Assembly: GCF_023502145.1 (NCBI RefSeq)
Contig: NZ_JAMFLI010000001.1
Location: forward strand, 372,001-436,000
Direction of reading: 5' to 3'
Source: Craterilacuibacter sp. RT1T
Lineage (GTDB): Bacteria; Pseudomonadota; Gammaproteobacteria; Burkholderiales; Chromobacteriaceae
Length of the DNA: 64,000 bases
Shown: positions 21,833 to 30,096 of the stretch, piece after piece
Layout of the letters: every line of letters starts with the position of its first letter
How positions within the stretch are numbered: the stretch's first letter is position 1
Position numbers and translations under genes: made by a program
The notes under the pieces: generated by a model
What the model saw: the letters and a program-made list of their open reading frames with translations, nothing else
Databases searched by the model: none
Told to the model about the DNA's origin: nothing

Positions 21833-22279
21833 TTACTTTGCGAGCGCGGACAGCACCATCTCTTCAACGGTGCGCAGGTCTTCATCGCTTAGGCCTAGCA
21901 GCTCTCGGCGCGGGTACTGCGCTTCTGGTCCGCCTTTGCTTACGCGGTCACGCAGGCCGTACTGGTGTACGCGCGCGATTCGCGCCACGTTGCTCGTGAA
22001 CTCGACCGATGCGCTGGCGGTGCTTGATTTTGCCTTGAGATATTTGGCAGTGCGCAGCTTGGCGAACATCTGCTTTTTTATGCGCCCACTCTTTTTCCGC
22101 AATTGCGGCAGTCGTGGTGCGTAGGCGCTGCCGTCTGCGTTTTGCTGTGCGGCTATACGCTTTTGCTGGCTCTGGCGCAGTCGTTTTGCCATCTCGCGCG
22201 CCAGCTCTCTGCGACTGGCCGGCGACAGGTTGGCGATGAGCGCCGCAAAAGCCTGCTCTGCGTGCTCAAGCGTTGCCAC
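21833..22279 (-). CDS. S: Tail completion protein gpS
   Basis: A 148-aa phage virion morphogenesis protein (LSPASRRELAREMAKRLRQS, RIAAQQNADGSAYAPRLPQL, SVEFTSNVARIARVHQYGLR, YPRRELLGLSDEDL). gpS acts with gpR in completing the tail. It overlaps R by 14 bases. Confidence 0.92.
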   Translation of the reverse strand: MATLEHAEQAFAALIANLSPASRRELAREMAKRLRQSQQKRIAAQQNADGSAYAPRLPQLRKKSGRIKKQMFAKLRTAKYLKAKSSTASASVEFTSNVARIARVHQYGLRDRVSKGGPEAQYPRRELLGLSDEDLRTVEEMVLSALAK

Positions 22280-22754
22280 TTATTACGCCCTCCCATTCTG
22301 CGGCCGGCTTTCCCTGGATAAACAGATCCCACTCTACGCCCGCATGGGGGTCTATGGCTGGCTCGCCATAGTGGGTGGCCTCCACCTTCCCGCCAGACTC
22401 TTTCACGCCGACACGCTCTGTCAGCGTCAGCTTGATAGATATGTCGCACGAGGCATTATTCAAAATGTCTGCCTCGAACCGGAATCCGTCGACCATGCGC
22501 TCTCTGTTCAGCAGCAACTCTGGCTGGTTTGACCTGATCCACGCCAGCACCGGCACAATCAGGGCGTCGCTATGGCCGGCGTAGTCGGTGACGATGATGT
22601 TGCAGGTGTAGCGGTATTCAAAACTGAGCGAGTCGCCACCCATGGTGCTGGCAATGCTGCCCTCGTCGATGAATACATGCAGCCGCTCAGGGTGCTTTTT
22701 CAGGCTGGGTACGCTGGCGCTTAGTGCGGCGCGCAGGCTGGTGGGCTTGTTCAT
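22266..22754 (-). CDS. R: Tail completion protein gpR
   Basis: A 162-aa gpR-family protein (MNKPTSLRAALSASVPSLKK, PERLHVFIDEGSIASTMGGD, FEYRYTCNIIVTDYAGHSDA, NQPELLLNRERMVDGFRFEA). The start at 22752-22754 overlaps the stop of the zinc-finger gene (ATGA). It is needed for tail completion in P2. Confidence 0.92.
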   Translation of the reverse strand: MNKPTSLRAALSASVPSLKKHPERLHVFIDEGSIASTMGGDSLSFEYRYTCNIIVTDYAGHSDALIVPVLAWIRSNQPELLLNRERMVDGFRFEADILNNASCDISIKLTLTERVGVKESGGKVEATHYGEPAIDPHAGVEWDLFIQGKPAAEWEGVISGNA

Positions 22755-22957
22755 CTCATGCGCTCCCGCTCGGACTGGCACGGAACACAGCGCCTGCACC
22801 CCGTAACCGCGCGCCTCCGGGCTTCCGGTATGTCTTCGCCGCAGTCTTCGCACTGCATCAGCATTGCCCCTGCCTTCATCTTTGCCTCCTGCGCCGCTAA
22901 CGCGATATCGCGCTGCATTTCCTCCAGCGCTTGCGCCCGATCAAACGCATCGGTCAT
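22751..22957 (-). CDS. TraR/DksA-type C4 zinc-finger protein
   Basis: A 68-aa protein with an N-terminal helix (FDRAQALEEMQRDIALAAQE) and a C4 zinc finger CEDCGEDIPEARRR...CRRCVPCQ (CX2C...CX2C), like the phage TraR/YbiI family. TraR-type proteins bind in the RNA polymerase secondary channel and mimic DksA with ppGpp. It lies in the lysis-tail junction of the late operon, as in many P2-like phages, with four-base overlaps on both sides. Confidence 0.9.
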   Translation of the reverse strand: MTDAFDRAQALEEMQRDIALAAQEAKMKAGAMLMQCEDCGEDIPEARRRAVTGCRRCVPCQSERERMR

Positions 22958-23202
22958 GGCTGCCCCTTGGCGTTGGCAATGGCGTCCACCTGTGCGGCGC
23001 AGCGCGCCAGCGCCGCCCTGTTTTCAATCATGCTGGCGGCCAGCTCTGCATTGGTGCGCGGCGCGGTCGCGGGCAAGTCGCAACGCGTTACGGCGGGGCA
23101 GGTGCTTGACACGTTAATTTGCTTCGGCGCTGTAGTTGAGCACGCCGGCAACATCATCAGGCAGGCGAGTGCGGCCCCAGTCTGCAGTTTGCTTGCTTTC
23201 AC
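22954..23202 (-). CDS. Outer-membrane spanin subunit (LysC/Rz1-like lipoprotein)
   Basis: An 82-aa protein with a lipoprotein signal peptide (KLQTGAALACLMMLPACSTT): the LPAC lipobox puts the lipidated Cys at residue 21. A Pro/Thr-containing mature part follows. Its first 89 bases lie inside the i-spanin gene in another frame, the usual Rz/Rz1 overlap. It would span the periplasm with the inner-membrane partner and fuse the membranes at lysis. Confidence 0.85.
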   Translation of the reverse strand: MKASKLQTGAALACLMMLPACSTTAPKQINVSSTCPAVTRCDLPATAPRTNAELAASMIENRAALARCAAQVDAIANAKGQP

Positions 23203-23467
23203 GCTGTGCCCTTTCTAGTTTGACGGCGCGGGCCGTCGTGGTGGCGTTGATGGCATCGATGCGCTCAATTAGGCGGATTCGCTCGGCCTCGCTGGCTTCC
23301 GCCGCCTTTTGCATGGCGCGGACCGATGCGCTCTCCGTGTCCAGCGCTTCCTGTGCGGCTTTTAGCTGCTGCTCGGATGCGCTGCGTTTTTCGTTCGCGC
23401 GCTGGGCGCCCAGTATTGCGACGGCGGCAATCAAAAACAGGCTGGCAATGGCTGCATTCCTGATCAT
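23114..23467 (-). CDS. Inner-membrane spanin subunit (LysB/Rz-like)
   Basis: A 117-aa protein with one N-terminal membrane segment (AAIASLFLIAAVAILGAQ) and a long periplasmic coiled coil (about 25-95, SASEQQLKAAQEALDTESAS, AERIRLIERIDAINATTTAR). This is the i-spanin layout. It overlaps the endolysin gene by four bases and contains the start of the o-spanin gene. Confidence 0.87.
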   Translation of the reverse strand: MIRNAAIASLFLIAAVAILGAQRANEKRSASEQQLKAAQEALDTESASVRAMQKAAEASEAERIRLIERIDAINATTTARAVKLERAQRESKQTADWGRTRLPDDVAGVLNYSAEAN

Positions 23468-24255
23468 GCGGCCTCCTTGCTGTGCCTAAGATAGGCGCGG
23501 TAAAGCTTGGTGTCGTACAGGTTTTCGGCAAACGCCGGCCCGTTGTAATGCCTGGCAAAACTGACCCAGTCTTTCCGCTTGAGTGCGCGCCAGACTGGCT
23601 GGTTTACCTGCACGAACTTGACAAAGGCGCGTAGCTGTTCGCCCTCGCTCTGGTTCATAGCCTCCTCAAACTGTTCTGCGCTCGCATAGGCCAGCGCCCC
23701 CCAGTGATACCCCATGATCTGAAACAGCCCCCAGCTGGCTGACTCAATAGCGGGCGCTTCACTGCCACACAGCGCAGCGGCGCGACTGATGCGCACCTGC
23801 TCTGCACTGCCGCCCTGATAGCCGCCTCGCTTCTGGCTGCAAAGCTCTGGATGGCTGGCGGCCAGCTTTTGCGCCATGTCAGGCGGCAGACGGCGATAAA
23901 ATACATGCCGCTCAAACAGCACGACAGGTGCGCCGCTTGCATCAAACCCGTTGCCTCGCGACTCGACATCCAGCACGGCGCGAATGGCTGCGGCGTCTAC
24001 TTCAAGCGCAGCGGCGGCTGCATGAATGTCTGCCTCGGTCAGTGCGCGCCTAGTGGTGCCTAGCTCTAGCGCGCGCAAGGTGTTTACGCCTGCAATGCCG
24101 TCGGCGGCCAGCCCGACCGAGCGCTGGAAGCGGCGCACGGCGTCTTTTGTCGCCGCGCCAAACCATCCGTCCACCTCCGTGGAAAACCCTGCATCCGACA
24201 GCGCCAGCTGCAGCGCAGTAACTGCCGCTCCTTTGCTGCCATGCTTTAAAACCAT
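23464..24255 (-). CDS. Phage endolysin: peptidoglycan-binding plus N-acetylmuramidase
   Basis: A 263-aa protein. Residues 1-65 form a PG_binding_1 domain (LKHGSKGAAVTALQLALSDA, VDGWFGAATKDAVRRFQRSV). Residues 75-260 are the N-acetylmuramidase domain (AAIRAVLDVESRGNGFDASG with the catalytic-type Glu, PVVLFERHVFYRRL, ESASWGLFQIMGYHWGALAY, FARHYNGPAF). The start at 24255 has GGAGG eight bases upstream. It has no signal peptide, so export depends on the holin. It overlaps the holin gene upstream by ten bases. Confidence 0.93.
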   Translation of the reverse strand: MVLKHGSKGAAVTALQLALSDAGFSTEVDGWFGAATKDAVRRFQRSVGLAADGIAGVNTLRALELGTTRRALTEADIHAAAAALEVDAAAIRAVLDVESRGNGFDASGAPVVLFERHVFYRRLPPDMAQKLAASHPELCSQKRGGYQGGSAEQVRISRAAALCGSEAPAIESASWGLFQIMGYHWGALAYASAEQFEEAMNQSEGEQLRAFVKFVQVNQPVWRALKRKDWVSFARHYNGPAFAENLYDTKLYRAYLRHSKEAA

Positions 24256-24560
24256 GTTCGCCTCCCCATCCACTTGGCAAGATGGCTCTCGGCTTGTCCC
24301 GCTTGCCGGAATAGCTTGAATACATTGCCGCGCGCTGCAAATACGGCAGCACACAGCATGCCGTCCAGCACCACGCGCGCCGCGCTGGCATCCTGCCCAA
24401 ACAGGTGCAGCAGAGGCACCGACCCTGCGGCCACGATCAGTACATACGCCGCCGCGCTGGCTCTCGGTTTATGGCGCCCGGCACGTGCGCGAAATATGAC
24501 CAGGCGAATGGCAATGAGCGCACACAAAATGGCATCGATACTGCTCAGCAGCGCGATCAT
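24246..24560 (-). CDS. Phage holin-family membrane protein
   Basis: A 104-aa protein with three hydrophobic segments (IALLSSIDAILCALIAIRLV, ASAAAYVLIVAAGSVPLLHL, VVLDGMLCAAVFAARGNVFK), like the Phage_holin_3_7 (DUF754) group. It lies between the other holin-like gene and the endolysin and overlaps both. One of the two is likely the holin and the other a second holin or antiholin; the sequence does not tell which. Confidence 0.8.
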   Translation of the reverse strand: MIALLSSIDAILCALIAIRLVIFRARAGRHKPRASAAAYVLIVAAGSVPLLHLFGQDASAARVVLDGMLCAAVFAARGNVFKLFRQAGQAESHLAKWMGRRTWF

Positions 24561-24922
24561 TTGCGCCCCCTTCCGATCAGCTCTTCCGGGTTGTCTGCCT
24601 TGCGGATCAGCCATAACAGCAACTTGACGGCCAGCGCGGCCGCCAGCAACGCGCCCACGCCTTCTGGAACTTGTACGGCCTGCGGCGTGAGGGCTGCGAC
24701 CAGCCCCGACATAAACCCCGACCCGATGCATCCGGCGATAAACGACACGACAAACGATGCCGCCTTGGCGACCAACCCAAGGTCGCTGCTTGACAGCACA
24801 AAAACGACTGCGCCGGCAAACGCGCCCAGCACCACGGCGGCCTCCACCCCCGGAAACATCGATAAAAGCGCGACAGAAAAAACCGACCCTGTCACCGCCG
24901 TACTGCTTATTGGTTCAGCCAT
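24557..24922 (-). CDS. Putative holin
   Basis: A 121-aa protein with three or four hydrophobic helices (AAVVLGAFAGAVVFVLSSSD, AASFVVSFIAGCIGSGFMSG, VGALLAAALAVKLLLWLIRK) and a charged C-terminal tail (DNPEELIGRGRK), typical of the holins that follow gpX in P2-like phages. It would form the inner-membrane lesions that release the endolysin. It is coupled by ATGA to the next gene. Confidence 0.8.
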   Translation of the reverse strand: MAEPISSTAVTGSVFSVALLSMFPGVEAAVVLGAFAGAVVFVLSSSDLGLVAKAASFVVSFIAGCIGSGFMSGLVAALTPQAVQVPEGVGALLAAALAVKLLLWLIRKADNPEELIGRGRK

Positions 24923-24925
24923 TAC

Positions 24926-25132
24926 TCAGTCCCATAGATTGATCAGCCCGCTGACGGGCTTTGGTGGTGTGGCCTGCGGCAATTCAACTTTCGCCCCGTG
25001 CGGCAAGATGGCGCCAAACTCAGCCAGCCCCGGATTCGCGGCAAATACCGCCTCAGTGATACCAGCGGTAAAGCCGTAATGCCGATGGCAGATTGCATCG
25101 ACGGTGTCGCCCTGGTGTGCAATGACCTGCAT
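24926..25132 (-). CDS. X: Tail protein gpX (LysM-like)
   Basis: A 68-aa gpX-family protein (MQVIAHQGDTVDAICHRHYG, ITEAVFAANPGLAEFGAILP), resembling a LysM fold, with a final PKPVSGLINLWD typical of the family. I chose the ATG at 25130-25132, which overlaps the stop of L (TGATG). In P2 gpX is an essential tail component. Confidence 0.93.
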   Translation of the reverse strand: MQVIAHQGDTVDAICHRHYGFTAGITEAVFAANPGLAEFGAILPHGAKVELPQATPPKPVSGLINLWD

Positions 25133-25599
25133 CAGATCAGCTCCACTGTCGTTCTCCCGGCGCCGGTAATGCTGCGGCACGCCCAGCGCGCATCGCGCCT
25201 CAGATCGTCGATCGGGCTTTCCATCTCGTCTGCTCTGCGCTGCCCGTCGCCCGTTGCGTCATAGTCGCGGTATCGCTCAAGCAAATTTGCCTTGGCTTCG
25301 CAAAACACGGCGCGGCGATAGCTCGCCATGTGCACGCTGTCGCCATCTATAGCGTCGGCCGGTACATCCCCCAGACTTGCATAGCCCGCCGCCTGCATCA
25401 TGGCTCGCCAGTTTGCAAGGTCGGCATTGGTGCTGACCATCGCCTCAATCAGCGCATGGCGCAGGCGCAGCATGGTGATAGTGCCATCGATGCGCAGGGC
25501 GTCTCGGGCGTCTGTCGGGTCGATGTCCGGCCAAAATGCCGAGTTGCCGATAGGGCGCTCGTCCTCGTCGCTTGGGTTTTGCTCTGTCGCTACAAACAT
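25132..25599 (-). CDS. L: Head completion protein gpL
   Basis: A 155-aa gpL-family protein (FWPDIDPTDARDALRIDGTI, LRHALIEAMVSTNADLANWR, YRRAVFCEAKANLLERYRDY, SIDDLRRDARWAC-type end). It stabilises filled heads and forms the connector to the tail. AAGGAA precedes the ATG. It lies 93 bases after the small terminase gene. Confidence 0.93.
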   Translation of the reverse strand: MFVATEQNPSDEDERPIGNSAFWPDIDPTDARDALRIDGTITMLRLRHALIEAMVSTNADLANWRAMMQAAGYASLGDVPADAIDGDSVHMASYRRAVFCEAKANLLERYRDYDATGDGQRRADEMESPIDDLRRDARWACRSITGAGRTTVELI

Positions 25600-25692
25600 G
25601 CGCGTTCCTTGGTAGACGGTGGTCGGGGCTTTGAGCTGGCGCGAAGTCAGTCGCGGCCCCGAGCCGTCCAGTGGTGCGGGGTTCGCCCGGTG

Positions 25693-26370
25693 TCAGCGGA
25701 TGGATTTGCCAGCCGCCAAGTTCTTTATCTCGCGCTCCAGTCGCTCGATGTCTTTCTTTACGCCGCACTTGTCGTGCAGCTGCAGCGCCCGCTTGAGTGC
25801 GGCGCAAGCCTGCTCCCGCTTTTTTCCTGCGCGCAATCCGTAGCCTATGGCCTTGAGCAGCTTGGCGCGCACCTCGTCCGGCATGTCTTCGCCTTCGGTC
25901 AGATCGTGCATCTGGATCAGGCTTTGCAGGTCTATCGACTCGCTGGCGTCATGCGCCCGAATGCCGGCGTCCGCGATTTCTTCGGCCAGCAGGGTTGCGG
26001 TGGTGCGTTGGTATTGGTCTGGCAGGGTGAGCTTGTGCTGCAAGGCGTAGCGCGCCATGGGCAATGCGGCAGCGTAATCTCCGGCATCGATAGTCCAGAC
26101 CATGATCGACATAAAGACATCGTCTTGCGCGCCCTTGCCATCACTGAGCACGCCCTCCACCCACGGCGCGTATTCCGGCAATAGCTCGCGCTTTAGCGCG
26201 CATTTCGACTCGATAGACTGGATGGCTTTTAGCCTGCGCTTATCGCCAGCAAGGCGGGAAAGCATCAGCTCATAGCCTGATGCGTTGGCAAGCGGGTTGC
26301 CAAAAGCCGCCAAGGCGGAAACCCTGGCGGCTGTTGCCCGCATCATGTGACGCTGTGCGGGGCTGGCCAT
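25693..26370 (-). CDS. M: Terminase small subunit gpM
   Basis: A 225-aa gpM-family protein. The start MASPAQRHMMRATAARVSAL at 26368-26370 lies just after the capsid gene's stop; a longer frame 5' of this is not family-like. It has LKAIQSIESKCALKRELLPE, WVEGVLSDGKGAQDDVFMSI and a C-terminal helical tail (ERLEREIKNLAAGKS). It recognises phage DNA near cos and works with gpP in packaging. Confidence 0.93.
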   Translation of the reverse strand: MASPAQRHMMRATAARVSALAAFGNPLANASGYELMLSRLAGDKRRLKAIQSIESKCALKRELLPEYAPWVEGVLSDGKGAQDDVFMSIMVWTIDAGDYAAALPMARYALQHKLTLPDQYQRTTATLLAEEIADAGIRAHDASESIDLQSLIQMHDLTEGEDMPDEVRAKLLKAIGYGLRAGKKREQACAALKRALQLHDKCGVKKDIERLEREIKNLAAGKSIR

Positions 26371-26371
26371 A

Positions 26372-27379
26372 TCACAGCATCTCGATGTTTTCGACCAGGC
26401 AACCGGCCTCGTACACCTCAACGACGTAAGCATCATTGGTGCTTTCGTAGTTGGCGATGCGGTCATAGTTCGACTCTTCAACAACGTTGCGGCGGCGGGC
26501 GCCCTCCTGCCAGTAGATAGACAGGTTGGATAGCTTGGTGATCAGCATCTTTCCCTGCGGCATGAATGGCGCGCGCACGGCCTGCAGTCCGCCCATGCGC
26601 TTCTGGCTGACAACCAGGTCGGCCGCCATCATTTCAGACGGCTTATTGTCGCTATTGAGAATCGGGAAATACTTATCTGCCAGCAGCTCGCGCCCGCAAA
26701 TCACCACCAGCTCGGTATCCTCGGCAAAGGCCGCGCCAATCAGCGTATTGACGGCATCAAAAACCAGTGCATCCAGATTGACATAGTCGCCACCGGTGCC
26801 GACCGTAATCTTGCCCGCCGTTGCGCCTTCTTTCATTACGCGCTCAGGCGCGTGCTCGCGGTATTGCTGCAGCCAGCCCTTGTTTACGTCCTGCAATAGC
26901 GGGTTGGTTTCGCGGTCTGTATTTTCTGCCGCCGACACGCCGTTAAAGCCGATCATGATGCGGTCAAGCGCCTGCTGCTTGACAATTACATCACGCAGCT
27001 TGGTCTGGAAGTCCGGAAACTTGGCCCACATATCCAGCTGCGCATACGGGTAGGCGGTGTCGAAGTTGGTTTTGACGCACTTGTAAGCGCCGGAAACCAT
27101 GTCCGCTACGCTGCGCGGCTGGCGCGGGTTGTTGTTTGCGGTCTTGGTGCGGCCGGCAATCGTGCCCGTTGTGCCGAGCCCCAGCTTCTCGCCCTCCATA
27201 TCGGTCACGCCCGGCATATTGATGCGGCTCAAGAATTCGCTCGACTCTTGCAGGCTGGTTTCCAGCGTCTGCTGGATGGATGGCAGCACGGTGAAATTCT
27301 TGTCTACGCTGGCGACTTGGTTCAGTTCGGCGATTTTGGCGGTGTATTGCTCAAAAGCGTGGCGGGTTTCTTTGCGCAT
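26372..27379 (-). CDS. N: Major capsid protein gpN
   Basis: A 335-aa P2 gpN capsid protein (MRKETRHAFEQYTAKIAELN, ETSLQESSEFLSRINMPGVT, PRQPRSVADMVSGAYKCVKT, RIMIGFNGVSAAENTDRETN, NYESTNDAYVVEVYEAGCLV). In P2 its N-terminus is trimmed by gpO. Length is normal for the family. Confidence 0.96.
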   Translation of the reverse strand: MRKETRHAFEQYTAKIAELNQVASVDKNFTVLPSIQQTLETSLQESSEFLSRINMPGVTDMEGEKLGLGTTGTIAGRTKTANNNPRQPRSVADMVSGAYKCVKTNFDTAYPYAQLDMWAKFPDFQTKLRDVIVKQQALDRIMIGFNGVSAAENTDRETNPLLQDVNKGWLQQYREHAPERVMKEGATAGKITVGTGGDYVNLDALVFDAVNTLIGAAFAEDTELVVICGRELLADKYFPILNSDNKPSEMMAADLVVSQKRMGGLQAVRAPFMPQGKMLITKLSNLSIYWQEGARRRNVVEESNYDRIANYESTNDAYVVEVYEAGCLVENIEML

Positions 27380-27394
27380 AGGGCTTGTCTCCAG

Positions 27395-28216
27395 TTAGAA
27401 CGTAGTAGGGTGGGCAGTGGTGCTGCCGGTGGCCGGCTGGCGCGGCTCGGTTGCTGGCACTTTCTCAAGCGTGGCAAACGCAGCCTTCAGGTCTTGCACT
27501 TGCTGCTTCAAGCCGTCTATTTCTTGCGCCTGCTCGCTCAGCTTGGTGTCGTCACCCTGGCGGCTGCCTGCCTGCTCGACCAGCTCGCGCTGGCTTTCTG
27601 CGATGGCCTCAACCGCTTGCTCGATACTTGCGAAGCGCTCGGCGCTGCCTGCGTCCTTCTTGCCTATCATCGCTTTGATGCGGGCAAAAAAACTCTCCCC
27701 TGTCTGCGCGCTCTCTGCTTCCAGTTCGATTAGCGTTTCTTCCGCAGCGGTAAAGCTGTTTTCCGGCTTTTGCTTGCGCATGCGCAGCGGGTTTTCGGTA
27801 GCGCCTGCGCAAAATTTCAGCATTTCTGTCCCGAGGCTGGCGGGCGAATCAGTAATGGCGAGGCCGACCAGATAAGCTGCGCCGGTATCGGCAAAGTCGT
27901 GGTCGATCTCGATCGACGTGTAAACCTTCTGCCGCTGATCATTAACCAGGCTGATCAGGTCTTCTGTCGGGTCAACCTGCGCAAACAGGCACATTTTGCC
28001 GTCTACTTCTTCCGCCTTCAGGGCCAGCACGTCGCCGTAGGCGCGGAACGTGCTGTCCGGATAAAACCCTCTAACATGCTCCATGTTGACGCGCGCGCCG
28101 TACTTTGCCGGGTCATAGCTGGCGGCCATCTGGGTGAGCCAGTCGCGATTGATCAGCCGGCCGTCAGTGGTTGCCCCTTCGGTGGCGACCCTGAAAAACT
28201 TGCTTGGTCTTGGCAT
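27395..28216 (-). CDS. O: Capsid scaffold/protease gpO
   Basis: A 273-aa gpO-family protein starting MPRPSKFFRVATEGATTDGR at 28214-28216. It combines an N-terminal serine-type protease domain (YGARVNMEHVRGFYPDSTFR; the family uses an Asp-His-Ser triad) with a C-terminal coiled-coil scaffold (about 180-260, DGLKQQVQDLKAAFATLE). It directs capsid assembly and is then self-cleaved. It is first in the leftward O-N-M-L operon. Confidence 0.94.
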   Translation of the reverse strand: MPRPSKFFRVATEGATTDGRLINRDWLTQMAASYDPAKYGARVNMEHVRGFYPDSTFRAYGDVLALKAEEVDGKMCLFAQVDPTEDLISLVNDQRQKVYTSIEIDHDFADTGAAYLVGLAITDSPASLGTEMLKFCAGATENPLRMRKQKPENSFTAAEETLIELEAESAQTGESFFARIKAMIGKKDAGSAERFASIEQAVEAIAESQRELVEQAGSRQGDDTKLSEQAQEIDGLKQQVQDLKAAFATLEKVPATEPRQPATGSTTAHPTTF

Positions 28217-28350
28217 TGCCTGCCCTTTAGCGTGATTGATGCCCACATTGTCCAGCCTTTGCCCGGCTTCGCTATGTGTGCTCGTTGTCTGGAAGGCTGG
28301 TAGATCAGCCGCGCATTCCCTCGCGCGCGCGCTTCATTGAAGCTTTGGCC
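28217..28350. promoter_or_regulatory. Divergent late promoter region between O and P
   Basis: A 134-bp gap between divergent O and P. It contains an 8-bp inverted repeat CCAGCCTT / AAGGCTGG (28252-28259 and 28293-28300), each arm close to a TTGTC word. In P2 the divergent Po and Pp promoters lie here and are activated by Ogr at TGT-N12-ACA dyads. I did not find that exact dyad, so the repeat is only a candidate binding site. Confidence 0.4.
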
Positions 28351-30096
28351 ATGGAAATTCACCAAGACCTAGACCCGCGCCGCATTGCCCGTGGCCTTTA
28401 CTGGCAGGGCTGGCGCATCCAGCGCATTGCTGAGCAGCTGCGCGTCAACCCCGCCACGCTGCAAAGCTGGAAGCGGCGCGATGGCTGGGATGCAAGTTCT
28501 CCGATCGATCGCGTGGACGCCACGCTCGAAGCGCGGCTAATGCAGCTGATCACCAAAGAGCCGAAAGACGGCCGCGACTTCAAGGAAATTGACTTGCTTG
28601 GCAGGCAGATGGAGCGCATGGCGCGGGTCAATAAATTCAATCACGGCGGCAATGAGGCAGATCTCAACCCTCGCGTGGCGAACCGCAACGCTCGTGAGCG
28701 CAAGCCCAGCGAAAAGAACGCCGTCAGCGAAGAGCAGCAAGAGCGGCTGGTAGAGTGTTTTCTGGATGGTATGTTTGATTATCAGAAGCACTGGCACGAG
28801 GCCGGCAAAACGCACCGCATCCGCAACCTGCTCAAATCGCGCCAGATTGGTGCAACTTACTTTTTTGCGCATGAGGCGCTTATCGATGCGCTGCTGACCG
28901 GGCGCAACCAGATCTTCCTGTCAGCTAGTCGTGCCCAGGCGCATCAGTTCCGCTCCTACATCGTCGCATTTGCCAAGAGCGAAGGCGTCGAGCTGCGCGG
29001 CGACCCCATCATTCTGCCCAATGGCGCAGAGCTGATCTTTCTGGGTACAAACAGCCGTACAGCCCAGTCGTACCACGGCAACCTGTATCTGGATGAGTAT
29101 TTCTGGATCCCCAAGTTTCAAGAGCTGCGCAAAGTCGCTGCAGGCATGGCCTCGCACGCAAAGTGGCGCATCACCTACTTCTCCACGCCGTCTGCCATTA
29201 GCCACGATGCGTATCCGTTCTGGTCTGGCAAGCTATTCAACAAGGGCCGCCCCAAGGCCGACCATATCGCGCTGGACATTTCACACGGCGCGCTTGCTGG
29301 TGGCGTGCGTTGTGCTGATGGCCAGTGGCGGCAAATCGTCACGGTTGAAGACGCCGCGCGCGGCGGCTGCACACTGTTTGATGTGGACCAGCTGCGACTA
29401 GAAAACAGCCCGACCGAATTCGAGCAGCTGTATATGTGCGAATTTATCGATGACGGTGAAAGCGTGTTCACCATGCCGATGATGCAGCGCTGCATGGTCG
29501 ACGCCTTTGACTGGGATGATTACAAGCCATTTGCTGCCCGCCCGCTGGGTGAGCGTGAGGTCTGGATTGGCTACGATCCAGCTAATGCCGGCGATAGCGC
29601 CGGCTGCGCCGTGGTAGCTCCGCCGCTGGTCGACGGCGGGAAGTTCCGCGTGCTTGAGCGTCATCAGTTCCGTGGCATCGACTTTCAGGCGCAGGCCGAT
29701 GCAATCCGCAAGATGTGTGACCGCTACCGCGTCACCCATATTGGTATCGATACCACCGGCCTTGGCGTGGGCGTACATCAACTGGTCAAGCAGTTCTTCC
29801 CGGCGGCCAAGGCAATCAATTACTCGGTGGAGGTCAAGGTTCGGCTTGTTCTCAAGGCCTATGACGTGATCAGCCGGGGCAGGCTTGAGTTCGACGCCGG
29901 CCATACCGACATTGCCGCCAGCTTCATGCAGATCAAAAAGACGGTCACGCCGTCCGGTCGTCAGGCCACCTATGTGGCGGGTCGCTCGGAAGAGTCCAGT
30001 CATGCCGATGTGGCATGGGCCGTCATGCACGCCCTTGAGCATGAACCGCTCGAAGGCCGCAACCCGAATAACAGCAGTTTCCTGGAGCTTTTCTAA
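28351..30096 (+). CDS. P: Terminase large subunit ATPase gpP
   Basis: A 581-aa protein. I chose the ATG at 28351 (MEIHQDLDPRRIARGLYWQG), which gives the family's usual start with a helix-turn-helix (IAEQLRVNPATLQSWKRRDG). The ATPase has a deviant Walker A (LKSRQIGATYFF), Walker B (GNLYLDEYFWI) and a C-terminal nuclease domain (WIGYDPANAGDSAGCAVVAP, VTHIGIDTTGLGVGVHQLVK). It packages phage DNA. Its stop overlaps the start of Q. Confidence 0.95.
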   Translation: MEIHQDLDPRRIARGLYWQGWRIQRIAEQLRVNPATLQSWKRRDGWDASSPIDRVDATLEARLMQLITKEPKDGRDFKEIDLLGRQMERMARVNKFNHGGNEADLNPRVANRNARERKPSEKNAVSEEQQERLVECFLDGMFDYQKHWHEAGKTHRIRNLLKSRQIGATYFFAHEALIDALLTGRNQIFLSASRAQAHQFRSYIVAFAKSEGVELRGDPIILPNGAELIFLGTNSRTAQSYHGNLYLDEYFWIPKFQELRKVAAGMASHAKWRITYFSTPSAISHDAYPFWSGKLFNKGRPKADHIALDISHGALAGGVRCADGQWRQIVTVEDAARGGCTLFDVDQLRLENSPTEFEQLYMCEFIDDGESVFTMPMMQRCMVDAFDWDDYKPFAARPLGEREVWIGYDPANAGDSAGCAVVAPPLVDGGKFRVLERHQFRGIDFQAQADAIRKMCDRYRVTHIGIDTTGLGVGVHQLVKQFFPAAKAINYSVEVKVRLVLKAYDVISRGRLEFDAGHTDIAASFMQIKKTVTPSGRQATYVAGRSEESSHADVAWAVMHALEHEPLEGRNPNNSSFLELF